Position numbers and translations under genes: made by a program
Shown: piece after piece, positions 46,360-57,459 of the stretch
Position numbering within the stretch: the first letter of the stretch is position 1
Layout: each line of letters begins with the position of its first letter
Notes under the pieces: generated by a model
Databases searched by the model: none
Told to the model about the DNA's origin: nothing
Seen by the model: only the letters and a program-made list of their open reading frames with translations
Assembly (NCBI RefSeq): GCF_910592395.1
Contig: NC_088325.1
Coordinates: 4,743,501 to 4,807,500, forward strand
DNA from: Lineus longissimus
Taxonomy: Eukaryota > Nemertea > Pilidiophora > Heteronemertea > Lineidae
DNA: 64,000 bases
Direction: 5' to 3'

Positions 46360-46860
46360 CACACCTTAAATAAATGCCCTGAGGACATTTGATATGGGAA
46401 ATAATGTCCGACGGATGCCAGTTCCTAGAATCAAACGTCCGTCGGGCACGATATACTATATTCAAAAGGCCATGGACACTATGTCCTAGAAAAATACGTC
46501 CTGCGGACATAAGGTACTGGGAAGAAAGTTCCGAGGGACATCGTGAACTAGGAAATGAAGTTCAACGCAAAGTTTACAAAATTTGGGGAATGATTTTATA
46601 CCATATAGCATGTATAAAATAAAAGTATTTACCTTGAAGTTGTAATTAGCAGCTCTTGTAATGGACCTATTCAGCTCGGGCTTAGCCCCAGGAGGATACC
46701 TTATGGTCGACAGGTATAGAAAAACATGCTTCGTGTTCAAATCAGCAGACAAACTGGGACAAACATTACTGTCATAATTGTAGTAGAAAATTTGTCCTAT
46801 AGTATAAATTGTCCTCTTCCTTATATGGTATGGGAAAATGTGTCCAGTTTGGACAATTTC
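46360..46860 (+). repeat. Degenerate GGGAAATAATGTCC repeats (right group)
   Basis: Imperfect units such as ATATGGGAAATAATGTCCG, CCTAGAAAAATACGTCC and ATGGGAAAATGTGTCC. They resemble the group at 42.6-42.8 kb and are in the same orientation. Together the two groups bracket the integrase gene. Confidence 0.55.
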
Positions 46861-46864
46861 CCCA

Positions 46865-46893
46865 GGTACCAGGGTCCTACGGACCCTGGTACC
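46865..46893. repeat. Perfect 13-bp palindrome
   Basis: GGTACCAGGGTCC, a three-base loop, then its exact reverse complement. It is followed by a short repeat of CTGGTACCTCATTACTG. Confidence 0.8.
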
Positions 46894-47691
46894 TCATTAC
46901 TGGTACTGGTACCTCATTACTGTTACACCGGGGCTAAAACTTCGAGCTACCTCGAGCTACCTCGAGACACCATCGCGAACTCAGGATCCACTGTTGTATT
47001 TTTTAATTTGCGGCCCTATGTCATGTCCGCTACAATCTCCGATGCGGTGGGTGTACCATTTAAAATTTTCGAAATCTGAAATGAACAGTCCGTGTTAAAT
47101 GGTGAATAGACAAAGCAAGAGATGGTGACTAATTATTGGTGACTAATTATTAGCGCCTTGCCAAATTATATGACTCGAGCCCGCCGCCACTGCTGAAGAC
47201 TTGCGGCCGATCGGGTCGGGTAATGTGGACAAGTGTTCGACTTGTCGTTGGTAGTCGTAAGCGGTAGCTCGACCCAGTCAGACTGGATTGGTCCATTCTT
47301 AAGAGTTGTTGCCGGCGGTCATGTGATGCAAACACCCTTGCGACGTGATCCGATCGGCGGGTCATAAACTGTGGTAAGGGTGCGACGCGATTCATCTGCG
47401 ATAGCGAATCGGGACTTTTCATTAAATCACATGATTGCTGTTATCATGGCAGACTTTTGGACTGACATTCTAAAATACCTTGGTACCGTAAAGTCAACTT
47501 TTAAATGGAAAATGCATAAGCCTCGTTCTGAGAGTGGAGTGTTTTGGACACGCAACCAAGATGCTCTACCAAAGTTCCCTCGGGTTGCACTGAAATGTGG
47601 AAACCATGCACACAGCTCACTTCAGAAGTTTGAGGCTCTCGAAACACTGCTTCAAACACAAATCAGCCAAGGAAGCATCAACCACCCTAAG
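46894..47691 (+). other. Unrecognised region with a possible coding remnant
   Basis: An open frame (47371 into the next element) includes a stretch that looks protein-like (ESGVFWTRNQDALPKFPRVA, about 47530-47590). I cannot assign it to a family, and it has no splice or start support. Confidence 0.25.
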
Positions 47692-47747
47692 TTTTTAGCT
47701 CACCTCTTAGCAGAGGTGAGCTTATCCCATACCGTGGCGTCCGTCGT

Positions 47748-47821
<74 letters not shown>

Positions 47822-48858
47822 CGTCGTCCGTTAGCAGGGCACGTTTCGTAACTGTTAGAGCTATTGAGTTGAAACTTGGTACACATGTACCCTTATGTAA
47901 TGACACCTTGGAGACCAAGTTTCGGTCCGATTCGTTTCATGGTTTGGCCACCAGGGGGCCAAACGTTAAAAGTGAAAATATGCAATATCTCCCTTAATAG
48001 TAGTCGGGAAATTTTGAAAAAAATATGGTAGGTACTTCTAGCAAAGGTGCATCATATATCCTCCGGGTTTTTGATTTGACCTCCTTTTCAAGGTCACAGA
48101 GGTCAAATGGTGTAAATTGGCCGTTAGGATGTAACGATGGCACGTTTCTAAACTGCAATGACTATTGATACCAAATTTGGTACACATTTACCCCTTAGTC
48201 AGGTGATCTCAGGGACCGAAGTTTGGTCCAATATGATTCACCACTTGACCACCAGGGGGCAAAATCCAAAAACCTTAAAAATGTGATTATTCCTTAACTT
48301 CTTGCCCGATTGCCACCAATTTGATATCATGGGTACATCTAACCACCATACAGTATATGTCACCCAGGTTTTTAATTTGACCTTCTTGTCAAGGTCACAG
48401 AGGTCAAATGGCGTAAATTCGCCGTCAGGCCGTAACTATGGCACGTTTCTTAACTGCAATGACTATTGATCACAAATTAAGTACACATGTACCCCTTGGT
48501 CAGATGATCTCAGGTACCGAAGTTTGGTGCGATCTGATTTGCCGTTTGGCCTCCAGGGAGGGGGCCAAATCCTAAATTCTTCAAAATGCCATTATTCCTA
48601 GTAATGACTTGCCCGATTGGCACCAATTTTATATCATAGGTACATCTAATTCTAACAACCATTCAATGTGTCACCCGGGTCTTCTTTGATTTGACCTACT
48701 TTTCAAGGTCACAGAGGTCGAATGTTATGTAAATTGGCCATTTTGGGGAAATTGTAATTGCTTGGACCTACATCAAACCTAACACTACATGACACAATAC
48801 CATGCTCTTTATCCATCTTTCCTCCACATGAGGTGAGCACAATGGCCTTGGCCATTTC
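47692..48858 (+). mobile_element. Dispersed element of the AGCTCACC-hairpin family (copy 2)
   Basis: Starts with TTTTTAGCTCACCTCTTAGC, a perfect hairpin with AGAGGTGAGCT, then CCATACCGTGGCGTCCGTCG and a CGT microsatellite. The body is three ~300-bp direct repeats, each with GGCACGTTTC.TAACTG, ACCAGGGGGC and AAGGTCACAGAGGTCAAATG. It ends GAGGTGAGCACAATGGCC plus a small TGGCC/GGCCA hairpin. No coding capacity. Such elements are frequent in marine invertebrate genomes; I cannot name the class with certainty. Confidence 0.75.
47749..47820 (+). repeat. (CGT)n microsatellite
   Basis: About 24 uninterrupted CGT triplets next to the 5' hairpin of the element. The arginine- or other homopolymer frames across it are not genes. 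Confidence 0.98.
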
Positions 48859-49094
48859 ATTTAATGAGCACTACACATATTTGCTGAGAAAAACGCTCCA
48901 AATAGCCCATTTGCGCGGATTTTAGCATCACTTGAGCGAGCCGATGCGGACTTCCTATACGCGCTGCCGTAACATAATGTAAACAACGGCGCTACCGGCG
49001 CTCCGGGCAGGCGAGGATGGAATTTGCCAAATTCGCACATATTCAAGTTATTTTCGTGGCCTATCTTTTTAAGTTTGAGGTATTTTAGAATAGA

Positions 49095-49260
49095 AATTGA
49101 ACCCTCGGCTTCGGACCTTGGTTGAGTTACCAAGACAGTCTCGGGTGGAGCTAAAATTTCGTCCAAACCCTCGCCTATCGGCTCGGGTTTGGACTGTATT
49201 TTAGCTCCACCCTCGAGTGTCTTGGTAACTCAACCAAGGTCCTCTTCCTCGGGTTCAATT
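49095..49260. repeat. ~165-bp near-perfect hairpin (foldback MITE)
   Basis: Arms of about 80 bp: AATTGAACCCTCGGCTTCGG on the left pairs with CTTCCTCGGGTTCAATT on the right, with matching inner blocks GACCTTGGTTGAGTTACCAA, GGTGGAGCTAAAAT and CCAAACCC. The loop is only about 6 bp (TATCGG). Confidence 0.85.
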
Positions 49261-49262
49261 CC

Positions 49263-50909
49263 TTAAATCGAACGTGAAGACCGTCTCATTCGATCAGCTT
49301 TGGCGTGAAAATCCCTGCTTGTACGCTGTATCGCCAAGGGATCCAGATTACTCAAACTGGGTAAAAAATCAGTATCCTCATTGCAAGGGCTGCAAAATAT
49401 TCCTTTCTTCTTATTCCCACTATTGTGCCTGTACCCAGCAAATTGGAGAAAGCTTGAGTTATCAGTGCCCACCTTGATACTGGATACGTGTTTCAGTTGA
49501 GGAGCCGGGGTTCGTTCAAAGAGCGAACTAATTCAGTGTAAATCCCAAAGTTATGGTTATCTAGGCCTCGAAACTGGCCCGCTGAGACACACACGGGCAG
49601 GTCGAAGTCTTAGCCCCGGCTACAGTAAATTGTTACCAATTGAAATTAAAATTTGCCTTTGATTGGAGACCGTGCTAAACGGTACTCTTTTCAATACAGT
49701 TAACATTTCGACAAAACTCTATGTACTTAAGAATGATTTAGGATTAAACCAAGCATTACATCTGAAAATAATTGAAAGTGCAATTTTTTTATGAAAAGTT
49801 TTAACAACACTGAAGAATGGCTTGCTATTTCTGACTTGAATTTGAAGAAAACATTGAAACCTTTTCTTATTGTTTGGAATATCAGAAAAAAACTGTTTTG
49901 TATGCAAGTATGCTCGCTTTGAAAAGTATTCAATTTAGAAAAAAAAATAATCGAAAGATTTCACCCTTGATTCGATAAATGTCGGTAGATCTCATTTTGC
50001 AGAAATAACCCTTACTCTGCTATGTTGAATTTTAGTAGAGCCAAAACCAGGTCCCTAGCCGGGCAGTCAACGCTGACCAGGCGTCTGATCATGAAGAGTG
50101 CTACAGTTTTGTCTTTTAGCCAGTCACAGAGTGTATTTGTGCCAAGAGCATGAATAAGGGTGCTGTGTGTCTGTGCATTTAACTTCGATTAATCTATTTT
50201 TACCAGAGTACACCCTGTGTTGACCCGATCGAGTTGCTTTACATTTAAGTCCCGAATGTCTGTCCCATATTTTCGCAACTGTTTGGAGTGAAGTTGTTTT
50301 GATGACCCAGATATATGTGACAAAAGTGTTGTTACTGTTTTTGTTTGTTTCATCCTTCAATGACAGAAAATATATAGGCCTACATTTAAACTCAGAGCAC
50401 GTTTTCCTGAATGACCAAAAAGCAGCTACTAGTGTACTTGTAATTGTATAGTATATAGTCTAGTATGTAATCTGTTTTTTTACTTCGACTCGACATGAGG
50501 CAATTTTTTGAAATAAATTGTTTATGTACAGGCATAATTCTCACTTGCGCAGTTGACCCCCCCCCGTCAAACTTGCCCCTGAGATGCATGGCATATTCCG
50601 AATCGATCTTAAAACCAAAATGGTGATGAAAAAATAATACTGTAGAACAAAAGAATTTCACTGGTACTTCATTTTCGCGAAATTTGCGAATAAGTAACGT
50701 CACACAGGTCAACCCAAAACATTGTACTATGTGATGGGGTCTTATTAGATACACCCGCAATAGAGGCTTGATCACTCTACCCTCAACAATCATTGCCACT
50801 TTATTGAAAATGGAAAAAAAACCAGATATCAGAGAGTTCTCAACGAGTTGTAAGAAGTGCCGTTAGCCCCAATGCCAGTGAACACGTTAATAACGTGACG
50901 TCAAATTAT
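49263..50909 (+). other. Region without confident genes
   Basis: A short frame at 49274-49477 contains FDQLWRENPCLYAVS, faintly like the start of a MADF-type domain; this is weak. A dispersed repeat shared with 63.0 kb covers about 50285-50400. A poly-C run lies near 50558. Confidence 0.4.
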
Positions 50910-50913
50910 ATGA

Positions 50914-51292
50914 GGGTCATTCCACGCCGAACCACTCAATTTTTTTCCGCACCCCCTCTGAATTTGATGAAATTTCACATGCAGGTTGGCATCCTAGAGA
51001 AACTACGACACACCAAATTTCAGCTCGTTCCAATTAATTTTCGCGGATTTAGAGCACTTTTAAATTTTCGCGGGTTTTACGTTAAGGCGTGACATTGACA
51101 TAGAAAATAGGCCATAACTCCTTAACCAGTAAATTTATTGACACAAATTTGGTACCGTTCGCTTGGGGAGAAGATTTCCTTTCCAACAATATGTAACACA
51201 GTGACCTTCCTAGGTCATGACCTTTTCAAGGTCATTTAATGTGACCTTGACCTTTGACCTAATTTTTCGGGCAATAAGTATTTTTCGATTTT
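50914..51292 (+). repeat. Left terminal inverted repeat
   Basis: Contains a cluster of AGGTCA/TGACCT half-sites at about 51200-51260: an inverted pair AGGTCATGACCT, a direct pair TGACCTTGACCT and a one-base-spaced TGACCTTTGACCT. The right repeat (53999-54379) holds the mirror image. Confidence 0.85.
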
Positions 51293-51397
51293 AATGAAAT
51301 TTCATTACGGGCAAGAAGATGAACAGATGATTATGTGTGCTAAATTTCAGTTTGGAGAATCAACAGGTTCACGAGATACTGAAGAAAGAGTGGTGTA

Positions 51398-51766
51398 GTG
51401 TATGCTGCAGTTATCGTACTGTGCTTAGTATTAGGATTTCCTGGAAATCACATTTCGAGGAACTGTGTTCCAAGTTCCAAATTTTATTGTAGCTGCATCA
51501 CTAGATTGAAATTTTGTTATGCCAAAAAGATGTTCTCTTCAAATCAGAAAGTATGTTCTATTGGAAAATCTCTGACAGAAGAATGCCCCCCTCAACAATC
51601 GGACAATTTCCATGATCCAAATGAGGATGAGCAGGAGATATTGCAGCTCAGATGTGGACTTACTGCCGATGTTCCAGTGACGTCCATATGTGATTATCAC
51701 TGGGACAAGTTCTTAAGACTTTACACATGTAATGAACAACAATGTTTGGATCCTTTTGCATGTTGA
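51398..51766 (+). CDS. Cysteine-rich N-terminal part of the transposase or separate small ORF
   Basis: 122 codons with many cysteines and histidines: CVPSSKFYCSCITRLKFCYA, then LRCGL, CDYHWDKF and CNEQQCLDPFAC, likely a zinc-binding module. It is in the same frame as the 479-aa ORF, separated by two stops (TGA 51764-51766, TAG 51797-51799). It could be the N-terminal zinc domain cut off by mutation, or a spliced exon. The annotated Met may not be the true start. Confidence 0.5.
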   Translation: MYAAVIVLCLVLGFPGNHISRNCVPSSKFYCSCITRLKFCYAKKMFSSNQKVCSIGKSLTEECPPQQSDNFHDPNEDEQEILQLRCGLTADVPVTSICDYHWDKFLRLYTCNEQQCLDPFAC

Positions 51767-51820
51767 TTTAAATGCTGGAGTATCAAACGAATTGAATAGG
51801 AGTTCAATGTAACTAACTGG

Positions 51821-53260
51821 ATGGCAAGAACAGCAAAGAAGCTACAAGAAGATCAAGACGTGATGGCATCACCAAATGCAAAACTTGGGAGAAGACTAAG
51901 TGAAGAAGTTATCCAGGCTATTCGTGATTTTTATTTGTCAGACTCAGTCAGTCGTGTTATGCCAGGGAAAAAAGACTTCAAATCAATATATTTCGAGATG
52001 GAAGGCAAGAGAAAACCGGTTCAAAAACGACTGGTTTTGTGTAATCTCAAGGAGGCATACACACATTTTAAATCCGAAACTCCAGGAATGAATGTGGGTT
52101 TTTCTAAGTTTGCGGAATTCAGACCCAAGGAATGTGTTCTTGCAGGTGCTTCAGGGACACACAATGTTTGTGTTTGCACCATACACCAGAACTGCAAACT
52201 CATGTTGAGTTTATTGGGTACTGGTACAAAAACATACCAGCACTTTCTAACGGAAATGGCATGTAACCCTGGTAGGCCCGAGTGCTTCTTAGGTGAATGT
52301 AAATTCTGCCCTGGGGTTGATGGTGTGAAGGAGAAACTGTTACTGGAACTAGAAGACAAAGGCATTGAGACGATGACTTATAAACAATGGGTGAGCACAG
52401 ACAGATGCGAGCTTGTGACTATGGAAAGTGACATTGATGACTTTTGTGACATTCTCTGTGAAAAACTGAAGATTCTGCGCCCTCATGATTTCATTGCAAA
52501 ACAGCAGGCTGACTATTTGGTCAAGCTAAAGGAGCTGTTGAATGACGATGAGGTGATTATTCTCGGTGATTTCAGTGAGAATTATGGATTTGTAATACAG
52601 GATGCTGCCCAAGGGTATTATTGGACCAATCAGCAGGCCACGCTCCACCCTTCTGTGGTATATTACAAAGAGAATGGTATCATTCATAGTATCAGTTGTG
52701 TTATGGTTTCGGACTACCTGACACATGATACAGTTGCTGTCAGTTTCTTCCAGAAGGAGTTGATGCCAATCATCAACTCTAAGGTCATTCCAACACGGGT
52801 TTTCTATTTCTCCGACGGTGCTGCTGCACAGTACAAAAATCGCAAAAACTTTGCTAATCTCAGTTGTCACGAAGAAGACTATGGTATCCCAGCAGAATGG
52901 CATTTTTTTGCCACAGCACATGGCAAAGGGCCTTGTGACGGAATTGGTGGTACACTTAAAAGACTTGCAACGAGGGCTAGTCTTCAAAGGCCACTTGATA
53001 ACCAAATTCAGACCCCATATCAGCTCTATGAATGGGCCAGGGATAACCTAGACGGGATAATCACAGTATTTTGTCCCAAAACTGACATTGCTGAACATGA
53101 GACCAAGATGAAGCCAAGACTCGAGAATGCTATCACAGTGTCTGGTACACAGATACTACATGCCTTCAGTCCAGTGGATCAGCCAAACAAGCTACTGGTG
53201 AAACGTTATTCCACCGCATCGGCAAATAGGACAGTAAAAGTTCTCAAGGCTGAGCAGTAG
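51821..53260 (+). CDS. Putative DDD transposase of the Sola-like transposon
   Basis: 479 codons without interruption. Seen: CVCTIHQNC (~118-126), a Cys cluster GECKFCPG (~157-165), HDFIAKQQADYL, then three acidic positions in motifs expected of an RNase H-fold core: D250 (IILGDFSENYGF), D332 (YFSDGAAAQYKNRKNF) and D373 (HGKGPCDGIGG). Proteins with the SDGAAAQYKN and HGKGPCDGIGG motifs are widespread uncharacterised invertebrate proteins, known to me from repeats. Acidic triad and transposase role are inferred from the motif order and the inverted-repeat context. The real start may be upstream in the Cys-rich ORF. Confidence 0.75.
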   Translation: MARTAKKLQEDQDVMASPNAKLGRRLSEEVIQAIRDFYLSDSVSRVMPGKKDFKSIYFEMEGKRKPVQKRLVLCNLKEAYTHFKSETPGMNVGFSKFAEFRPKECVLAGASGTHNVCVCTIHQNCKLMLSLLGTGTKTYQHFLTEMACNPGRPECFLGECKFCPGVDGVKEKLLLELEDKGIETMTYKQWVSTDRCELVTMESDIDDFCDILCEKLKILRPHDFIAKQQADYLVKLKELLNDDEVIILGDFSENYGFVIQDAAQGYYWTNQQATLHPSVVYYKENGIIHSISCVMVSDYLTHDTVAVSFFQKELMPIINSKVIPTRVFYFSDGAAAQYKNRKNFANLSCHEEDYGIPAEWHFFATAHGKGPCDGIGGTLKRLATRASLQRPLDNQIQTPYQLYEWARDNLDGIITVFCPKTDIAEHETKMKPRLENAITVSGTQILHAFSPVDQPNKLLVKRYSTASANRTVKVLKAEQ

Positions 53261-53998
53261 CTTGTTGGGTGTTGACTGTTCGGCATTTTAGTTTGTGTCT
53301 GTCTGCACTGATGGGGCACCAGCGATATTGTATGGCAACGTAGAGATACGTTAATAGTGAACTATTCATTTGGCAGTAGTCTTAATCGTTTTAAAAGCAA
53401 TAATTCCAATAATGAAAAAGTTGACCGCCTATATTAGAGCCTAGAAAGTAGGTCAAGTTGCGATTATTTCTGGTATGCCAAGTCATGTTGTCATAAGACA
53501 CCCACACACCAAGTTTCAACTTTCTAGACTCGATGATGAGCATACGTGCCACCATTGTTGACGAACAGATGTTCGTTCAGATGCCGGACAAGCAATTAAG
53601 ACTTAATACCCCTTCCAGATGAGCTAAAATACCAATGTATCCAGAATTCCCCCAGAGTGCTCAGTAATAGGCCCTATGTTCAAAAAGGCAAGGTTTCATG
53701 TTACAAAAATTTGGTTAATCACCAAGAAAATGTAACCCATTATTGATAAACTTCATCTTCAATGCTTTCATGCTGAAGAATCACGGATCATACAAACTGG
53801 AAGTGTTTTATCATATTCGTGTACAAGTTATCAATAAAACACGTGGGTGCTTACAATAGAGTAATCGTCTGCGTTTTGTCCTTATTATCCCATACACCAA
53901 TCAGTCTTTCTTAAATATCTTCCTAACCTGTGAATTCTCCAACTTGAATTTTCAATCACGTGTGCTTAGGTATATGTTCTAGCTCTGACATAAGTTTT

Positions 53999-54379
53999 AA
54001 AAAAATCGAAAAATACTCATTGCCCGAAAAATTAGGTCAAAAGTCAAGGTCACATTAAATGACCTTGAAAAGGTCATGACCTAGGAAGGTCATTGTGTTA
54101 CATATTGTTGGAAAGGAAATCTTCTCCCCAAGCGAATGGTACCAAATTTGTGTCAATGGACCTACTGGTTCAGGAGTTAAGGCCTATTTTCTATATCAAG
54201 GTCACGCCTTAACGTAAAACCCGCGAAAATTTAAAAGTGCTCTAAATCCGCGAAAATTAATTGGAACGAGCTGAAATTTGGTGTGTCGTCGTTTCTCTAG
54301 GATGCCAACCTGCATGTGAAATTTCATCAAATTCAGAGGGGGTGCGGAAAAAATTGAGTGGTTTGGCGTGGAATGACCC
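53999..54379 (+). repeat. Right terminal inverted repeat
   Basis: Reverse complement of 50914-51292 with few differences; ends GGCGTGGAATGACCC before the ATGA duplication. Confidence 0.85.
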
Positions 54380-54584
54380 ATGAGCAAAATTACATTCAGT
54401 TGCCAGAAGGAGTTTAAAGACAATGGTTATGTTCGTTTCTCCTACCATGCCTAAATGCATGTATATCGTCATACTTAATTAAGACTCAAATAAGCTATAT
54501 TCCCGCCTACGTTGAGCAGCCGTTATCTGCTTCATCCCTAGCAACATATAGATACAAACTGGCTCTCATGATGATTTAATTTCA

Positions 54585-55105
54585 ACAGTAATAGCACGTA
54601 TATATCGACCAGTTTAAATGAATTAATGCGATCTGTGAAATGTGAATTGGATGAACGCATAAATTCTGACGCGGTCTGTAATTCAAATGATTCAAATTAT
54701 TCAAATGAAGAGAATTTAATGTCGGTTATATACCTGTCAAAATCATTTCAAAGCAGTTCCTTAGGTGGACGGCCCTTGGTATTGTGGAGCCTCCTTTTAA
54801 ATGGCTTGAATTCTGTCAGGTTTTGTCCATATCATGTCTAAGGCATTCATGATCAGTGGAATGGCGCGCTTTATCGTCCTCGGAATCAGATAACAAATAA
54901 TTCCTTGGACCGATAGTCGGAAGAAAAACGTCTTTATTTCGCATAATAACACGTATATATCGACCAGTTTTATGTAAAGTCCTCAACAAAATAGATGAAT
55001 ACGTTTTGTGAGATGATAATTGGATGAACACAGAAATTCTGACGCGGTCTGTTATTCAAATGATTCAAAATAAGAGAATTTAATATCGGCTATATACCTG
55101 TCTTG
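54585..55105 (+). repeat. Two-copy duplication of a ~160-bp block
   Basis: CACGTATATATCGACCAGTT, ATTGGATGAAC, AAATTCTGACGCGGTCTGT and GAATTTAAT.TCGG.TATATAC occur in order at about 54595-54738 and again at about 54950-55100. Confidence 0.7.
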
Positions 55106-55720
55106 CTTGGGATGTAGGACTGATGCATGGACACTTCCACACACTGTCGATGGGGAAGATAGAATAAGGAGAAAAAGGTATCATTCACTGACTACGTCAC
55201 TTTCACTGACAATTTACACTCCTCTACCCCATCAAAGGTGCCTGCAAGTGCCCATGATTGATGTGTGATGTCAATAACGTCTAAGAATTCAATAGATGAG
55301 ATATAATCATACAATTTATGGAATGTTTGTCAAACGACTACAACAATAGTATTTGAATGTGTTTTTATTCCCTACCAGTATGAGTTGGTTAGGTCTGATA
55401 GTTTGGTGCAAACATTACATCTAAATATCTATTTCAAGAAAAGTATTATTTATGATTAGCTTTTGTGGACTCTACTTCTGGCCGAAGACTATGTCACTTC
55501 GCCAATAAACCAGATTGGCGCCTAACTGTAGTGGCACGCAAAAAGACATATCCCACTTGGAGGAGGAATACGCCCTGGAGAAAATCACCTCAAAGTGCAG
55601 AGTGAAAGCTGAAGCAAGAGTGATATCACAAGAAAAGACCAATATTTCAGAATAATGCGAAAATGTTGATTCAAAGTGATATTTAGAGTAGTTCAATTTT
55701 GGATCTGCTCATGTCAAAAA
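55106..55720 (+). other. No features recognised
   Basis: No exon, repeat or RNA gene seen. Confidence 0.4.
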
Positions 55721-55896
55721 TGTGACCCGTCACAGCAAAAACAGGCGCATGTCGCACAGGAGATGAGTGCAAATGACACCTAGAGAAAATGGAAGATATC
55801 GATGTGCTCATATTTCACAAAAGGAAGACAACAGGGAAATCAATAAACAGTCCGTCTCGACTTGCCAAGCTCAGAGCTTTTCTGTGACGGGTCACA
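55721..55896. mobile_element. MITE with 15-bp perfect inverted ends
   Basis: Starts TGTGACCCGTCACAG and ends CTGTGACGGGTCACA. Each end is nearly a palindrome itself (GTGACccGTCAC). 176 bp, non-coding. A short frame inside it resembles an Ig F-strand by chance (see rejected list). Confidence 0.7.
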
Positions 55897-56964
55897 CATA
55901 TCTAAATCATCTCAAAGTGAACACCATTTTGTTAAAAAAAGATATAAGAAATATCAAACACTAAAAGCTATCATTATCAAATTGATGTAAAAGTGTTTTT
56001 TGAGGTATCTGAGCAAATTATTTTTATTTTTCCACGATGGTAGCACAGACAAATTGTAGAAATGTTATTCTTCATTTTTGATGCCGACCTTCTGCCAACA
56101 TCAAATCATAAAGTTCCAATGTTCTACTTTTTTGATAATCTCAATATTCCGATTTGGATTGGACCTCGCCAAGATTAGATATCTCGCCAAGTTCCTGCGA
56201 AATACATGTAATTACGACCAAGGGTTGTTTTTTGAAAAAAGCATGATGGTGAGACTGAAATGATAGTTTGAAATTGTGATATTTTGTGATAATTTGATAA
56301 CTGATTAATTCTTTTTTACATGTTTGAAGACATTATAGCTGAATGTCAACCCAAATCCATTATTCATAGTTTTTGCAGAGGAGGATGATACGAAAGCGTT
56401 CCAATCATTCTGACCTATGTCGATCTCAGCTCAGTAAATCATATATAGATAAGTGATTTAAGAGACTGCACTACCCTCCGCAACTAGCACGTGATAATTA
56501 CACTTTAAAACAATCACAAATTCCATGCCTCTTGAATGAACATTGCCCAATTTAGATATACCCATCTGTGTGAGCTATATTGGCTTAACTAGTCGATACA
56601 ATGAGACCCGTGACTGTAGATTGGAGTATTCCAATTTAGACTTCCACACGGCAGCGCCTATTCACTGAGAGCTCTATGTCTAAGTAGACAATTAACATTT
56701 TATGCCGCGATAACTTTCCGTTCTACACTACGGTACCTGCACTTTTGTTGACGTCGGTACGTAGAGATCGAGGGCGCCTGGGCTCTAGAACGCCCTCCTC
56801 AACACATTCGAGTGTCTACTCATGGATATAACCATCAACGTTTGATCCACGGCCCAATCCATGGATAGACGATGGAGAATCCACATCATAGATCCATGCA
56901 TGAAACCCGTGGTCGTACCAGCGGCCCATCACCCATGGATGGTGTCCATTATAATTTTTTGGAC

Positions 56965-57205
56965 AGGTATCAAAGAATTCATATAAAAATTGGTCGAGTT
57001 GCCAAGTTTTGACTTACCAATCATCAATGATTGATTAATTGCATGAAAAAGAACCATTGGTAATAATGATATGAGTTATTCGTATGCATGTCATCTGACT
57101 TCCTCTTTTAATGGCATCAAAGAATTCATATAAGACTTGGTTGAGTTGACATATTTTGACTCGTAATAAATTAACAATGATTGATTATATTGCGTGAAAA
57201 ATGTC
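56965..57205 (+). repeat. Two-copy ~95-bp duplication upstream of gene 3
   Basis: ATCAAAGAATTCATATAA..., TGGT.GAGTTG and CAATGATTGATTA blocks occur at about 56968-57045 and 57115-57195, 250-500 bp before the gene 3 signal-peptide exon. Confidence 0.6.
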
Positions 57206-57459
57206 GTCGTTACGCATGTGCTTGCCAAAGATTTGAGCTCTTGATATAAATGCTTTTCAAACTCTTTTTTTCAATTTCTATTGTATATACATATATCTCC
57301 GGTAGTTGTTGTTTGCACTGTCTGCCTTGTAAGGTGTTTTCGACAAAATGTTCTGACCAACACCCTATATATAGAAATAACGGCCGATCGGACAGCCATT
57401 CGTGTTTTCTGAATCAATTTCACTCATTCCGTTTTAGTACTGTCATAACGATACGAAAT

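Larger units (their letters stand above)
50914..54379 (+). mobile_element. Complete DNA transposon, ~380-bp inverted repeats, Sola-like
   Basis: The ends start GGGTCATTCCACGCC. The left inverted repeat runs 50914 to about 51292, the right about 53999 to 54379, nearly identical by eye. ATGA flanks both sides (50910-50913 and 54380-54383), a 4-bp target duplication. Length 3,466 bp. It carries two open frames, the second a 479-aa putative DDD transposase. A 4-bp duplication fits the Sola superfamily, but the class is not proven from sequence alone. Confidence 0.85.

Noticed and set aside
47371-47997. 208-codon frame with a long Arg run, and the reverse frame
   Set aside because: The Arg run is the CGT microsatellite and the C-terminal part is the repeat element. 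Only a short N-terminal piece looks protein-like.
55767-55964. Short frame with ENGRYRCAHIS, resembling an Ig F-strand
   Set aside because: It lies inside a MITE with 15-bp inverted ends (55721-55896), without Ig B- or C-strand motifs or splice sites. Chance resemblance.
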